From Jhaorihella thermophila (lineage in GTDB: Bacteria > Pseudomonadota > Alphaproteobacteria > Rhodobacterales > Rhodobacteraceae), in the NCBI RefSeq assembly GCF_900108275.1, contig NZ_FNVD01000010.1:1-64000 (forward strand): 64,000 nt of DNA, read 5' to 3'. Made by a program: the position numbers and the translations under genes. How positions within the stretch are numbered: position 1 is the first letter of the stretch; every line of letters starts with the position of its first letter. The notes beneath the pieces were generated by a model. The model had not been told where the DNA came from. It did not search any database and worked only from the letters and a program-made list of their open reading frames with translations. Positions 54,502 through 63,552 of the stretch are shown piece by piece.

Positions 54502-55725
54502 TCACGGCCGGCGCGGGCCGGTTGCTTCGGCCAGTTCCTTGCGAACCTGCAACACCAGGTCAACGGCATCCTCTGCTGCGTCGTCGGTCCGTTCCAGATT
54601 CAACAGCACCAGCGTGTCGAGCCCCTCGGACGCCCCCGCCAGTGGCCAGACGGATGCCGGATCGCCTCCGCCCGACCCGGCCAGCATCTCGCACAGGCTT
54701 TCCATGGTCGAAAGACAATGATCCAGAACCGCGCCGGGCGAATCCCCTCCCTCGACAGCAACGATCCGCGTCAGTTCTCTGGCCCGCTCGGCCAGCATCG
54801 ACACGGCGGCGGCGATGGGATCTTCGGCGCCGTCGCCGTCCGCCGCGGTTTCCGCATCGGCATTGGCCGCCGATTGCGCGGCAGGAGCCGGATCCTCGAC
54901 GGACAAACCGCAGCGGGTCATGAAAGCCAGTGCCCGGTCCGCATCCGCCATCCGCCCCAGCGCCACCTGCCGCGCCACCGCGCGGGCCAGCGACTGCCCT
55001 CCGCTCGCCTGCCAAAGCTCCGGCTTGCCCGCCCCGTCGCCGCTGGGTCGCGCCGACATCGCCTGCAGCGTCGCTACCGGAAATAGGCTGTGGAACTCCT
55101 CGGCCACGACGGGCTCCAGCGCGGCGATCCGGTCAACCAGCGCCTCTTGCATCAACAGCCGGTCGGCCTTGGTCAGGACAAGAAAGGCATGGTCCTTGAT
55201 CCGGTCCGGCAAACCGCGCCACAGATCCAGTTCCGTTGCGTCGAAGACTTGCGTGCACCACAGGACGATATCCGCCTGCTGCGCGATCAGATCCATCGCC
55301 GAGGCCCGGTCCGCTGGGGCGCCGGTGACGCGCAACTCGGTCAGGCTCATGTGTTCCAGCGGCCGGGCCGGCAGTTCCACCCGCACCAGGGCCACATCAG
55401 GCGCAAGATCTTCGGTCAGCGCGTTGCCGGGTCGTTCGGACTGACGTCCGTCGCGATCCACGACGATACTGCGCCGCACCTGTCCATAGGCGATTTCGAC
55501 GACCGGCAGGCCAGAGCGTTCGGGGATCACCGGCTCGCCCACCAGCATGTTCACAAGGCTGGACTTTCCGCTGCCCGCCCCCCCGGCGACAATCACCGCC
55601 ACCGGCCGGTTGAGCCGGGTCAGCAACTGCACTGCCTGTTCGCCGGCCGTTTCGGGCAGCGCCCCCCGGTCCAGCGCCGACAGCAGGCTGTCACGGATCG
55701 CGCCAACTTCTGCGGCCCGGTTCAT
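54502..55725 (-). CDS. YfjP/Era-like P-loop GTPase A
   Basis: This 407-residue GTPase has G1 VAGGAGSGKSSLVNML (residues 46-61), a G3 position without a clear DxxG, and G4 TKAD in FLVLTKADRLLMQE (about 186). A Ser/Asp/Ala-rich linker (about residues 285-310) leads to a helical C-terminus with QVRKELAEATG. The ATG at 55725 overlaps the PP2C stop by four bases. About 150 non-coding bases separate it from GTPase B, the largest internal gap in the cluster. The poorly conserved G3 suggests altered hydrolysis or nucleotide exchange. Confidence 0.83.
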   Translation of the reverse strand: MNRAAEVGAIRDSLLSALDRGALPETAGEQAVQLLTRLNRPVAVIVAGGAGSGKSSLVNMLVGEPVIPERSGLPVVEIAYGQVRRSIVVDRDGRQSERPGNALTEDLAPDVALVRVELPARPLEHMSLTELRVTGAPADRASAMDLIAQQADIVLWCTQVFDATELDLWRGLPDRIKDHAFLVLTKADRLLMQEALVDRIAALEPVVAEEFHSLFPVATLQAMSARPSGDGAGKPELWQASGGQSLARAVARQVALGRMADADRALAFMTRCGLSVEDPAPAAQSAANADAETAADGDGAEDPIAAAVSMLAERARELTRIVAVEGGDSPGAVLDHCLSTMESLCEMLAGSGGGDPASVWPLAGASEGLDTLVLLNLERTDDAAEDAVDLVLQVRKELAEATGPRRP

Positions 55726-56696
55726 ATCTCCTGCCCCCGCGCGTTTCCGATCCTGCACATCATCGCAACCCCCGATTTCGACCGCGATGCCATGACGGTC
55801 ATCCGGCCGCGCCGTCCCGAGGCATGGGCCATGTCATGCGCGGGCTGCGCGACAGGTTCGGGCGCGACGGGCTGCTGGCTCTCGCTGCCTTGGTCAAAGG
55901 GCAAGCGGATCACGGCCAGGGCCACATTGTCCTGGTCGGGATCCGCCAGCTCTTCGATCGCATTCATCAACGCGGCGGCGATGCTCGCGCTGGTTTCGTC
56001 GCGCATCAGGTTCAAAAGGGCAGCAATGTCGCTTTCGTCAAGAAACTGGAGCCCGTCGCTCGATGCGATCACGATATCGCCCGGCTCCAGGATCACCGGT
56101 CGCTCCGGGCAGTCCAGCCGCGGGATCTCTAGCCCGATCAGCACCGAGGTCAGGCAGTTCCGGTCCGGGTGGTTTCGTCCGCGATCCTCGGTCATGCGCC
56201 CGCTGCGCACCATGTGGTCGATCTGCGGCGCCAGCGAATGATCCTCGTTCAACTGGCGCAACTTGCCGTCGCGGAAGAGATAGAGCGGCGAATCCCCGAC
56301 CGAGATCCAGTGCAGCCGGTTGCCCAGCAGCACCGGAGCCAGCAGCGTCGCGCCCATCCCGCGCGTGCCGGGATCGGCGTTCGCATGCGCCATAACGCAG
56401 GCATTCGCGGCCCGCGCGGCCTGCCGAAGGATCGGGTTTATGTCGCGGGCAAATCGCGCAAGGTCGTTGCTTTGCAGCTTGAGTTCGCTGAACACCTCGG
56501 TCACGACGATCCGGCTGGCGATATCGCCCGCCGCATGTCCACCCATGCCGTCGGCCAGCACCACGAAACCGTAGCCCGCCCCTTGCGGAAAGTCCGCGAC
56601 GATCGCGTCCTCCTGACAGTCGCGGCCGCCGATGCTGACCGCCGACGCGACGTCATATGTGATTTCAGCCGAAGATGGCTGTTTCGACATCATCAT
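55722..56696 (-). CDS. PP2C-type Ser/Thr protein phosphatase
   Basis: This 324-residue PPM phosphatase has the metal-binding Asp in GGRDCQEDAIV (about residue 30), the signature VLADGMGGHAAGDIAS (about 47), and HWISVGDSPLYLFRDGKLRQ. IVIASSDGLQFLDESD and DPDQDNVALAVI hold the later metal-binding Asps. It would dephosphorylate targets of the neighbouring kinase. No membrane segment is present. Three adjacent ATGs (56690, 56693, 56696) are possible starts, all inside the end of the FHA gene; the overlap of about 30 bases indicates coupled translation. Confidence 0.93.
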   Translation of the reverse strand: MMMSKQPSSAEITYDVASAVSIGGRDCQEDAIVADFPQGAGYGFVVLADGMGGHAAGDIASRIVVTEVFSELKLQSNDLARFARDINPILRQAARAANACVMAHANADPGTRGMGATLLAPVLLGNRLHWISVGDSPLYLFRDGKLRQLNEDHSLAPQIDHMVRSGRMTEDRGRNHPDRNCLTSVLIGLEIPRLDCPERPVILEPGDIVIASSDGLQFLDESDIAALLNLMRDETSASIAAALMNAIEELADPDQDNVALAVIRLPFDQGSESQQPVAPEPVAQPAHDMAHASGRRGRMTVMASRSKSGVAMMCRIGNARGQEI

Positions 56697-58005
56697 CGCG
56701 GCAATTGCCCCAGTCGAACTCTTCCCCACACAAAGCCACGAACCGCAGCTTCGTTTCACCGATCTCGATCACGCTGCCCGAAGGCAGTTCCTCAGTGCTG
56801 AGCACCGGCTTGCCATTCAGTCGCACCAGGTTCGCCTTGCCGCCATGGCCCAGGTAGAACCTCTGTTGCCGCGGATCATAGGCCACCGCGGCATGGTTGC
56901 TGCGCGAGATGCTGATATCCCCGAAATCGAGCCGCACCGCCTGATCCTCGCCCCGGCCGATCTGCGATACGCCGGCGAAGAGCGTAAAGGCGTTGCCCCG
57001 CCCCGGCCCCGCGACGACCACCATCCAGCCGACCGGAAAAATGCTCTGCCCCGTCCTCTGGGATGACCGGTCCACGGCCTCGATCGGGTCAGGCACGACA
57101 TCGCCCGCACCAAAGCCCAACAGCCGCGTCTTGACCCGTCCGGCGCGACGCGCGGCGCGCCCTGCGGCGGGCGCCGGCATGTCGGCGAGCGGAACTGCCG
57201 CCTGCGCCCCGGCCTGTGGCTGCGCAAGGGGCCGGGTCTGGGACCGGGTCCGGGCGGACTGAACCGAGAGATCTTCGGACAATCGGGTGCGCGGCCGGCC
57301 GCTGATCGGCCGGGCGGACTCGTCCTTGTGAAAGGGCGAAGGTGCACCCGGAGGGGGCGGATCGCCGGCCGCCCGATCGAGCCGGGCAAAGGGGTCGGGC
57401 TTTTCGCCCCATTGCGCGTCCGTCTCATCCTGGACGACCAGCGGATCCGCCGGGCGCGCGGGCCGGGGCGCATCGGGTTCCGTCCTCTCCGAGCAGTCCC
57501 TGTCGTGAAGGCCATCGCGCGTGTCCAGAGCCAGGGCGGCCTCCTCTGGCGATGCATCATCCGAATCCGTGTCCGGCGCGGCCAGCGGCGCGACCCGCGG
57601 CTCGGCCGGCACATCTGCACCGGTGTCTTCCGGGCTGAAGGGGCGCTGCGTCTCGACGGGCCAATCTTCCGACAAATGGCCGTCGGGCGAGGCGGCAGCA
57701 TCGCTCTCGGTCGGCCAGTCGGGCCCGGTCGCGGCGTGCGGCCCAGAAGCCGCCTCGGCAATCCGCCCGGGAAGATTTTCCAAGGCATCGTAGAAGTGTC
57801 GCGCGGCCTCGGGCTCTGCGGCCTCGGACTCTGCGGCGCGTGAGCCGCCGGAGGCCTGTGACGAGGACCCGACCTCGGCGTGCCGGGGAAGCTGATTGCC
57901 GACCGAAAATGCCTCGAGGTCCAGAACACCTGCGGGATGGGCGTCGTCCGCCTGCGCGCCGGTGCCGTCCTGCTTTCCGGAAATGATCTCCTTGATGAAT
58001 TTCAT
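56665..58005 (-). CDS. FHA-domain protein with long disordered region
   Basis: This 446-residue protein starts with a basic helix (MKFIKEIISGKQDG), followed by about 300 residues rich in Pro, Ala, Asp and Glu that look disordered. The C-terminal FHA domain (about 335-430) shows FAGVSQIGRGEDQAVRLDF, ISISRSNHAAVAYD, LGHGGKANLVRLNGKPV and SGSVIEIGETKLRFV. FHA domains bind phosphothreonine, so it is the natural reader for the kinase beside it. The disordered part could carry the phosphosites. The ATG at 58005 follows AAGGAAG. Confidence 0.9.
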   Translation of the reverse strand: MKFIKEIISGKQDGTGAQADDAHPAGVLDLEAFSVGNQLPRHAEVGSSSQASGGSRAAESEAAEPEAARHFYDALENLPGRIAEAASGPHAATGPDWPTESDAAASPDGHLSEDWPVETQRPFSPEDTGADVPAEPRVAPLAAPDTDSDDASPEEAALALDTRDGLHDRDCSERTEPDAPRPARPADPLVVQDETDAQWGEKPDPFARLDRAAGDPPPPGAPSPFHKDESARPISGRPRTRLSEDLSVQSARTRSQTRPLAQPQAGAQAAVPLADMPAPAAGRAARRAGRVKTRLLGFGAGDVVPDPIEAVDRSSQRTGQSIFPVGWMVVVAGPGRGNAFTLFAGVSQIGRGEDQAVRLDFGDISISRSNHAAVAYDPRQQRFYLGHGGKANLVRLNGKPVLSTEELPSGSVIEIGETKLRFVALCGEEFDWGNCRDDDVETAIFG

Positions 58006-58034
58006 GACTGCTTCCTTTCGGCGCCTGTGACCTG

Positions 58035-59342
58035 TCAGTTTCTCCAGAGCCCGGCCGCGCGGCTTCCACGGCGGCCCAGGATCCCCCGCAGAAAGCCGCC
58101 GCGTTCGGCTCCGCTGTCTGCGCAAGGTTCGGCTTCGGATATCTCGTGCTCCCGGCGGTTGAGGTCGCGTTCCTGTGCCTTGAGCCAGGCGTCCACGTCG
58201 TCGATCGGATTGCCGAAGATATCCACGAAGCGCGGCCGCAAGGGCTGACGCTGCGCCGGTTCGGCGGACACGGCCTTTTGTCCGCGGGGCGACGACGCTT
58301 CTGTCTCGGGGCCGGCAGGCGCGTCGGCCTCTTCCTTGCTGACTTCCTGGATCAGTTCGGAAATCACCCGCCGGATCGAGTCGTCGCCGTCATCCCCGGC
58401 CTCACTGTCCTGTCGAATGGCGCAATCCTCGATCTCCCTCAGCCAGTCTTCGGCAGACTGGAAACGGGCATCGGGAAACAGTTCCAGCGCCCGGTCGATC
58501 GAGGCGAGAAAGCGCGGATCGTAGCCTGGGATCCGCGTCGCCAGCGGTCGGTACGGGTCGGCATTGCGGGCCGCGAAGCCGGCAACGCGCTGCTGGCTGT
58601 GCGGCGGCGCCTCACCGGTGATGACGTGATAGAACGTCGCCCCCAGTGAATACAGATCGCTGGACGGGCGCTGCGGTTCGTCGGAGAGGTAGAATTCCTG
58701 CGGCGAATAACCGTCCTTCACCGTAAGCAGGGCCGAAAGCGCGCGGTTTTCCCGCGTGGCCTGTTCGCGCGCTGCGCCAAAGTCGATGAGGGTCGGATTG
58801 TCGGTGGGCCCCAGCAGAATGTTGTCGGGGGAAATGTCGCGGTGCAGGATTCCCTGATCGTGGATGTACCGGACCGCCTCGAGCGTGCGCCGCAGGAGGG
58901 TCTGCACCAGGGCGGGAGTGAGCCGTTCGGGTGCGTCCTCGAGGATCGTCAACAGATCGTGGCCGCTGACATAGTCGAGCGCCATGTAGGCGGTTCCGCG
59001 CTCTTCGAAGACCTGATGGACGCCGACGATATCGGGGTGGCGCAGCCGGGACAGGCGGCGGGCTTCGCGGATGAAGTGGCGCAGGACGGAAGCGAACTGC
59101 CCTTCCTGCTCTTCCGATCGCGCGCGGACCTTGCCATCGACGCGACAGCAGATGGCCGAAGGAAAGCACTCCTTGATGACAACGATGCGATCCAGGCTGT
59201 CGCGAGCCAGGTAGGTGATGCCAAAGCCGCCCCGCACCAGATAGCTTTCGACCACATATTGACCATGCAGCAGCACGGTGCCCGGCGGCAGTTCCTCTTC
59301 CCGGTCGAGGGCTTCGCCGAAGGATTGGAGCATCGCGTTCAT
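58035..59342 (-). CDS. Soluble Hanks-type Ser/Thr protein kinase
   Basis: This 435-residue kinase has the Gly loop LVRGGFGITYLARD (about residues 35-48), catalytic Lys in VVIKECFP (K57), helix-C Glu in FIREARRLSRL (E93), catalytic loop HRDISPDNILL (167-177) and DFGAAR (187-192). KDGYSPQEFYL corresponds to the P+1 loop. The kinase domain ends near residue 300; the tail is charged and lacks a membrane segment, unlike PknB. The ATG at 59342 is favoured over a GTG/ATG-type extension to 59408. It is the promoter-proximal gene of the eight-gene cluster. Confidence 0.94.
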   Translation of the reverse strand: MNAMLQSFGEALDREEELPPGTVLLHGQYVVESYLVRGGFGITYLARDSLDRIVVIKECFPSAICCRVDGKVRARSEEQEGQFASVLRHFIREARRLSRLRHPDIVGVHQVFEERGTAYMALDYVSGHDLLTILEDAPERLTPALVQTLLRRTLEAVRYIHDQGILHRDISPDNILLGPTDNPTLIDFGAAREQATRENRALSALLTVKDGYSPQEFYLSDEPQRPSSDLYSLGATFYHVITGEAPPHSQQRVAGFAARNADPYRPLATRIPGYDPRFLASIDRALELFPDARFQSAEDWLREIEDCAIRQDSEAGDDGDDSIRRVISELIQEVSKEEADAPAGPETEASSPRGQKAVSAEPAQRQPLRPRFVDIFGNPIDDVDAWLKAQERDLNRREHEISEAEPCADSGAERGGFLRGILGRRGSRAAGLWRN

Positions 59343-59561
59343 TCCCGGCTCTTCCGATAGGTTGCACCCCTGCGAAGGGGCGAATGGTCCCCGTTGGACT
59401 CCGATCATCCGCGGGAATGTGGTCAGAAAGTGTCAGGCATCGGCAAAGATGGTGGCGGCGCGGGAAACCGGCGGGGTGGCGCCGTCGTCGCAGCCTTGCG
59501 TGCAGAGGCGAAAGCGCCAAAGTAATGTCGGCGGCCTGTCATGTGCCGGATGCACGGGCCT

Positions 59562-59631
59562 GGGGGCGCTGCCCCCGTCCGCCCGTGCCGGGCGGACTCC
59601 CCCGGGGTATTTGTAACCAGAAAGAAGCAGG
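59562..59631 (+). repeat. Dispersed element, CCAGAAAGAAGCAG variant, copy 7
   Basis: The hairpin GGGGGC-GCT-GCCCCC (59562-59576), almost the same as at hyuA-hyuB, is followed by CTCCCCCGGGGTATTT and, four bases later, CCAGAAAGAAGCAG (ending about 59630). It lies between two minus-strand genes but is itself on the plus strand, ending next to the AEC-transporter stop codon. It is the only copy clearly opposite in direction to its neighbours. Confidence 0.75.
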
Positions 59632-59632
59632 A

Positions 59633-60577
59633 TCAGGTCAGAAGAGCCAGAAGGACACTGAGGGTCACGAAGGCGCCGGTGGTGGCCGCCAGCATGGCGA
59701 TGGACGCCATGCCTTCCAGTCCCTGTTCCTGGGCGAGCACCGTGTAGATGCCGAACATCGGCATGGCGGCCGAAAGGATCACCGCCGCCTTCAAATCAGA
59801 TGCAAGTGGGGCGAGTCCTACCGCCGCCAGAATTGCCATAGCGAACATGACGAAGAGGGGATGGGCGATCAGCTTGGCCGCGGCAATCTGGACAGCAAGC
59901 GCGCGATTGCCGCGCAGGGGCAGGCCGACCAGGGAGCCTCCGATCACGATCAGCGATAGGGCCGAGGCAGAGGCCGCGAGCGTCTGAAACAGTCGGGTGG
60001 CGGGCTGGGGTATGGGCAAATCCAACGCCGAGACCGCAAAGCCAAGGGCGAGGCCGATCACCATCGGACGCCTGGCGACGTTCCACAGAATCCGGCCGAC
60101 GCGTCGCGGGACCGACAGGCTCGGATGCGGGCGCGACAGATCCATCAGCACCAGGCAGAGCGGGATCAGCAGGACGTTCTCGACCAGGAAGTTCAGCGCC
60201 AGAATGACCCCGGCGATGTCGGGGAAGGCCAGCAGCATCACCGGATAGCCGACAAAACCGGAATTGGGGCAAGCCGCGCCCATCACCGCGACCGCCCGGC
60301 GCGGCGGGTCCGTGCGAGTGACCGAGAACCAGAGAAAGGCGCCCGCGATCGTCAGAAGGCTTCCGAGCGCATAGACCGCCATGTATCCCGGCCGGATGAC
60401 TTCGGTGATGTCGCGGGACGCGACGGCGTTGAAGAGAAGCGCAGGCAGGGCGAGGTTCAGGACATACTGTCCCAGCACCCGCATATCCGAGGCGACAAAC
60501 CAGCCCTTGCGCACCACCAGATAGCCGATGCCGATCGCCGCGTAGATCGGAAAGGTGATGGACAGGATCGCGCCCAA
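59633..60577 (-). CDS. AEC-family (auxin efflux carrier-like) transporter
   Basis: This 314-residue membrane protein has about ten hydrophobic segments: five in the first half (from ILSITFPIYAAIGIGYLVVR) and five in the second. GAACPNSGFVGYPVMLLAF and IGGSLVGLPL are typical of the family near the discontinuous helices. AEC proteins export organic acids or other small molecules; the substrate is unknown. The start is TTG at 60577, seven bases after the aroC stop; no better start is available. It probably forms an operon with aroC. Confidence 0.87.
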   Translation of the reverse strand: MGAILSITFPIYAAIGIGYLVVRKGWFVASDMRVLGQYVLNLALPALLFNAVASRDITEVIRPGYMAVYALGSLLTIAGAFLWFSVTRTDPPRRAVAVMGAACPNSGFVGYPVMLLAFPDIAGVILALNFLVENVLLIPLCLVLMDLSRPHPSLSVPRRVGRILWNVARRPMVIGLALGFAVSALDLPIPQPATRLFQTLAASASALSLIVIGGSLVGLPLRGNRALAVQIAAAKLIAHPLFVMFAMAILAAVGLAPLASDLKAAVILSAAMPMFGIYTVLAQEQGLEGMASIAMLAATTGAFVTLSVLLALLT

Positions 60578-60584
60578 GGCGGGG

Positions 60585-61700
60585 TCAACCGATCTGTCCG
60601 CGGGTCTCTCCGACCGCGCTGCCGATCTGGCCGCGATGCAGCAGAATGTGGTCGAGGATCACGCAGGCCATCATCGCCTCGCCCACCGGAACGGCACGGA
60701 TGCCGACACATGGATCGTGGCGGCCCTTGGTGACGATCTCGGTGTCTTCGCCGGATGTCGTGATGGTCCTGCGGGGTCTCAGAATCGAGGACGTAGGCTT
60801 GACTGCAAAGCGCACGACAATGTCCTGACCTGTCGAAATGCCACCCAGGATACCGCCGGCGTGGTTCGAGGAATAGACCGGCCGTCCGTCATCGCCCATG
60901 CGGATCTCGTCGGCATTCTGCTCTCCGGTCAGCGCCGCGGCCGCCATGCCCTCGCCGATCTCGACCGCCTTCACCGCGTTGATGCTCATCATCGCGGCGG
61001 CAAGGTCGGTGTCGAGCTTGCCATAGACCGGGGCCCCCAGACCGGCGGGAACGCCACGCGCCACTACCTCGATCACCGCACCGACCGAGTTGCCGGACTT
61101 GCGTAGTTCATCAAGGTAGGCGGCCCACTGCTCCGCCGCCTGCGCGTCCGGCGACCAGAACGGGTTCCGGTTCACCTGCCGGGCATCAAACCGCGCCCGA
61201 TCGATCCGGTACGGGCCGAGCTGAACAAGATACCCCTGGATCCGGATCTCCGGCGCCAAGGTGTTCAAAGCCGCCCGCGCAAGTCCGCCCGCCGCCACAC
61301 GCGCCGCCGTTTCACGGGCCGAGGATCGACCGCCGCCGCGATAGTCGCGGATGCCGTATTTCTGCCAATAGGTGATGTCGGCGTGACCGGGGCGAAACTT
61401 GTCCTTGATATCGCCATAGTCCTTGGACCGCTGATCGGTATTCTCGATCATCAGCTGCACGGGCGTCCCCGTGGTGACGCCATCGAACACGCCCGACAGG
61501 ATCTTGACGGCGTCGGGTTCACGCCGCTGGGTGGTGAACCGGTTCTGACCAGGCCTGCGGCGGTCCAGCCACTGCTGGATGAACGGCTCGTCGATCGGCA
61601 CACCGGGGGGGCAACCATCCACGGTCGCGCCCAGCGCGGGTCCGTGGCTCTCGCCCCATGTGGTGACGCGGAACAGATGACCGAAGGTATTGAACGACAT
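60585..61700 (-). CDS. aroC: Chorismate synthase
   Basis: This 371-residue protein begins [23 protein letters not shown] with the family signature [19 protein letters not shown] (about residues 13-31). [20 protein letters not shown] and [18 protein letters not shown] form the FMN and phosphate sites, and [20 protein letters not shown] is the third signature. It makes chorismate from 5-enolpyruvylshikimate-3-phosphate using reduced FMN. The ATG at 61700 matches the family N-terminus. A strong dispersed stem-loop lies between the aldehyde-dehydrogenase stop and this start. Confidence 0.97.
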   Translation of the reverse strand: MSFNTFGHLFRVTTWGESHGPALGATVDGCPPGVPIDEPFIQQWLDRRRPGQNRFTTQRREPDAVKILSGVFDGVTTGTPVQLMIENTDQRSKDYGDIKDKFRPGHADITYWQKYGIRDYRGGGRSSARETAARVAAGGLARAALNTLAPEIRIQGYLVQLGPYRIDRARFDARQVNRNPFWSPDAQAAEQWAAYLDELRKSGNSVGAVIEVVARGVPAGLGAPVYGKLDTDLAAAMMSINAVKAVEIGEGMAAAALTGEQNADEIRMGDDGRPVYSSNHAGGILGGISTGQDIVVRFAVKPTSSILRPRRTITTSGEDTEIVTKGRHDPCVGIRAVPVGEAMMACVILDHILLHRGQIGSAVGETRGQIG

Positions 61701-61786
61701 GCGCGGTCTCCTTTGCGCGACGTGGATACCTGCGTCACGTTTGAGCCTCAAGCACTATCGCCGCAACTATGCGCCCCCGAAGCGTT

Positions 61787-61837
61787 CTTCCTCTTGCCCC
61801 AAATATCCCGGGGAGCGCGAGGGGCAGAGCCCCTCGC
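61787..61837 (-). repeat. Dispersed stem-loop/GATATTT element, copy 8
   Basis: On the minus strand, a perfect 9-bp stem GCGAGGGGC-TCT-GCCCCTCGC (61817-61837) is followed by GCTCCCCGGGATATTT, then GGG and GCAAGAGGAAG (ending 61787). It lies between the aldehyde dehydrogenase gene and aroC, both on the minus strand. The tail differs by one base from the common form. Confidence 0.78.
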
Positions 61838-61906
61838 ACCGGTCGGATCGCGCCAGCGATCCGAAATCATCTCGCAACCGACGGAACCCGGAGCGGGCTC
61901 ACCGGA

Positions 61907-63346
61907 TCACTCCGGCGTCCAACCGCTCACGGCCTTGATCTCCAGAAAATCCTCGATCCCGAAGATTCCGCCCTCGCGACCGTTGCCCGACTGCTTCATG
62001 CCACCAAAGGGCGAACCCGCGGCGCGGGGCTGTCCGTTCATCTCGACCATGCCCGAACGCAGGGCACGCGCCATGCGGTTGGCACGGGCCGGATCCCGGG
62101 TCTGCACGTAATTCGTCAGACCATAGAGCGTGTCGTTGGCGATCTCGATCGCCTCTTCCTCCGTGTCGAAGGGCAGGATGCACAGGACCGGGCCAAAGAT
62201 TTCCTCGCGGGCGATGGTCATCTGATTGTTGACGTCGGCAAACACGGTCGGCTTGACGTAAAATCCCTTGTTGAAGCCCTCCGGTCTGCCGGTGCCTCCG
62301 GCGACAAGGCGCGCGCCTTCGTCGATGCCGGTCTGGATCAGATCCTGAATCTTCTGCCACTGGGTCGCGTTCACTACCGGACCGATATGGCGCCCCTCTT
62401 CGTGGGCGTTGCCCACCTGAACCGACTTCGCCACCTCGGCGGCGGTCTCCACCGCCTCGTCATAGATGCTGCGCTGCACCAGCATGCGCGAGGGCGCATT
62501 GCAGGACTGACCGGTGTTGTTCATCATGTGCAGAACGCCGCGTTTCACGGCCTTTTCGTCGGCGTCCTCGAAGATCACGTTGGCGCCCTTGCCGCCAAGC
62601 TCTAGATGCACTTTCTTGAGCGTGTCCGCCGCGTTCTTGGAAATCAGCCGCCCGGCACGGGTCGAGCCGGTGAAGCTGACCATGTCCACGTCCGGGTGAC
62701 CCGACAACTGCGTGCCCACGCCCGCGCCGTCGCCGTTCACGAGGTTGAACACCCCCTTGGGGAAACCGGCCTCGTGCATCATCTCGGCAAAGATCATCGC
62801 GTCCAGCGGGCTTTCCTCGGACGGTTTCAGAACCATCGTGCAGCCGGCGACCGCGGCCGCCCCCACCTTGAGCGTGATCTGGTTCATTGGCCAGTTCCAC
62901 GGGGTGATCAGCGCGGCGACGCCGACGGCCTCGTAGATGATACGGTCATTCGGGGCGTGATCGCCCAGCGGACGGTCGAACTGGAACCCCTTGGCCGCCG
63001 TGATGAAATTCTTGAGATGCCAAGCGCCGGCGCCCACCTGCTGGGTGCGGGCCATGTCGATGGGCGCACCCATCTCGGCAGACATCGCCTGGGCCAGATC
63101 TTCGCCGCGAGTCTTGTAGATTTCCAGCAGCTTCTCGAGCAGCGCGATGCGCTCGGCCGGAGGGGTTGCCATCCACCCCGGCAGCGCGGCCTTGGCGGCG
63201 GCGACGGCGGCGTCGGTGTCCGCGTCGGAACCCAGCGAGATTACCGCGCAGGGTTCTTCGGTCGAGGGGTCGATGACGAAATGGTCGCGCGCCTGGACAG
63301 GCGCGACCCATTCGCCGTTGATATAGAATTCACGCTTCTCGATCAT
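61907..63346 (-). CDS. Aldehyde dehydrogenase (NAD(P)-dependent)
   Basis: This 479-residue protein begins EKREFYINGEWVAPVQAR. Catalytic Glu lies in LELGGKGANVIFEDAD, nucleophilic Cys in NNTGQSCNAPSRMLV (about residue 284), and the cofactor site includes ITPWNWPMNQITLKVG and FTGSTRAGRLI. The EEIFGPVLCILPFDTEEEA segment is conserved. It oxidises an aldehyde to the acid; the exact substrate is not clear. The ATG at 63346 matches the family start. It is divergent from the peroxiredoxin, with an AT-rich promoter area between them. Confidence 0.94.
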   Translation of the reverse strand: MIEKREFYINGEWVAPVQARDHFVIDPSTEEPCAVISLGSDADTDAAVAAAKAALPGWMATPPAERIALLEKLLEIYKTRGEDLAQAMSAEMGAPIDMARTQQVGAGAWHLKNFITAAKGFQFDRPLGDHAPNDRIIYEAVGVAALITPWNWPMNQITLKVGAAAVAGCTMVLKPSEESPLDAMIFAEMMHEAGFPKGVFNLVNGDGAGVGTQLSGHPDVDMVSFTGSTRAGRLISKNAADTLKKVHLELGGKGANVIFEDADEKAVKRGVLHMMNNTGQSCNAPSRMLVQRSIYDEAVETAAEVAKSVQVGNAHEEGRHIGPVVNATQWQKIQDLIQTGIDEGARLVAGGTGRPEGFNKGFYVKPTVFADVNNQMTIAREEIFGPVLCILPFDTEEEAIEIANDTLYGLTNYVQTRDPARANRMARALRSGMVEMNGQPRAAGSPFGGMKQSGNGREGGIFGIEDFLEIKAVSGWTPE

Positions 63347-63552
63347 GCTCTGTTCTCCCGATTCCAGCGGCGCCAAGGCCGGTCGGCGGCACTCTGTCAC
63401 CGCGATGTGGCGAAAACAACATCCGAAAGAAAATATGATCAAATTACCCGAGGGAATCCTAGGCAATCTTGTCGCGGGGGCTAGTGGCTGTCGAATGCGA
63501 CGCTAGATTGAGAGCTGCAATGGCTCGCAATTCGATATGACAGGAGGACGAC

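Noticed and set aside
50137-59342. Type VI secretion control genes (PpkA-PppA-Fha)
   Set aside because: The kinase, phosphatase and FHA proteins fit in general, but no Tss structural genes, ClpV, Hcp or VgrG lie in the window, and the kinase lacks the usual membrane segment.
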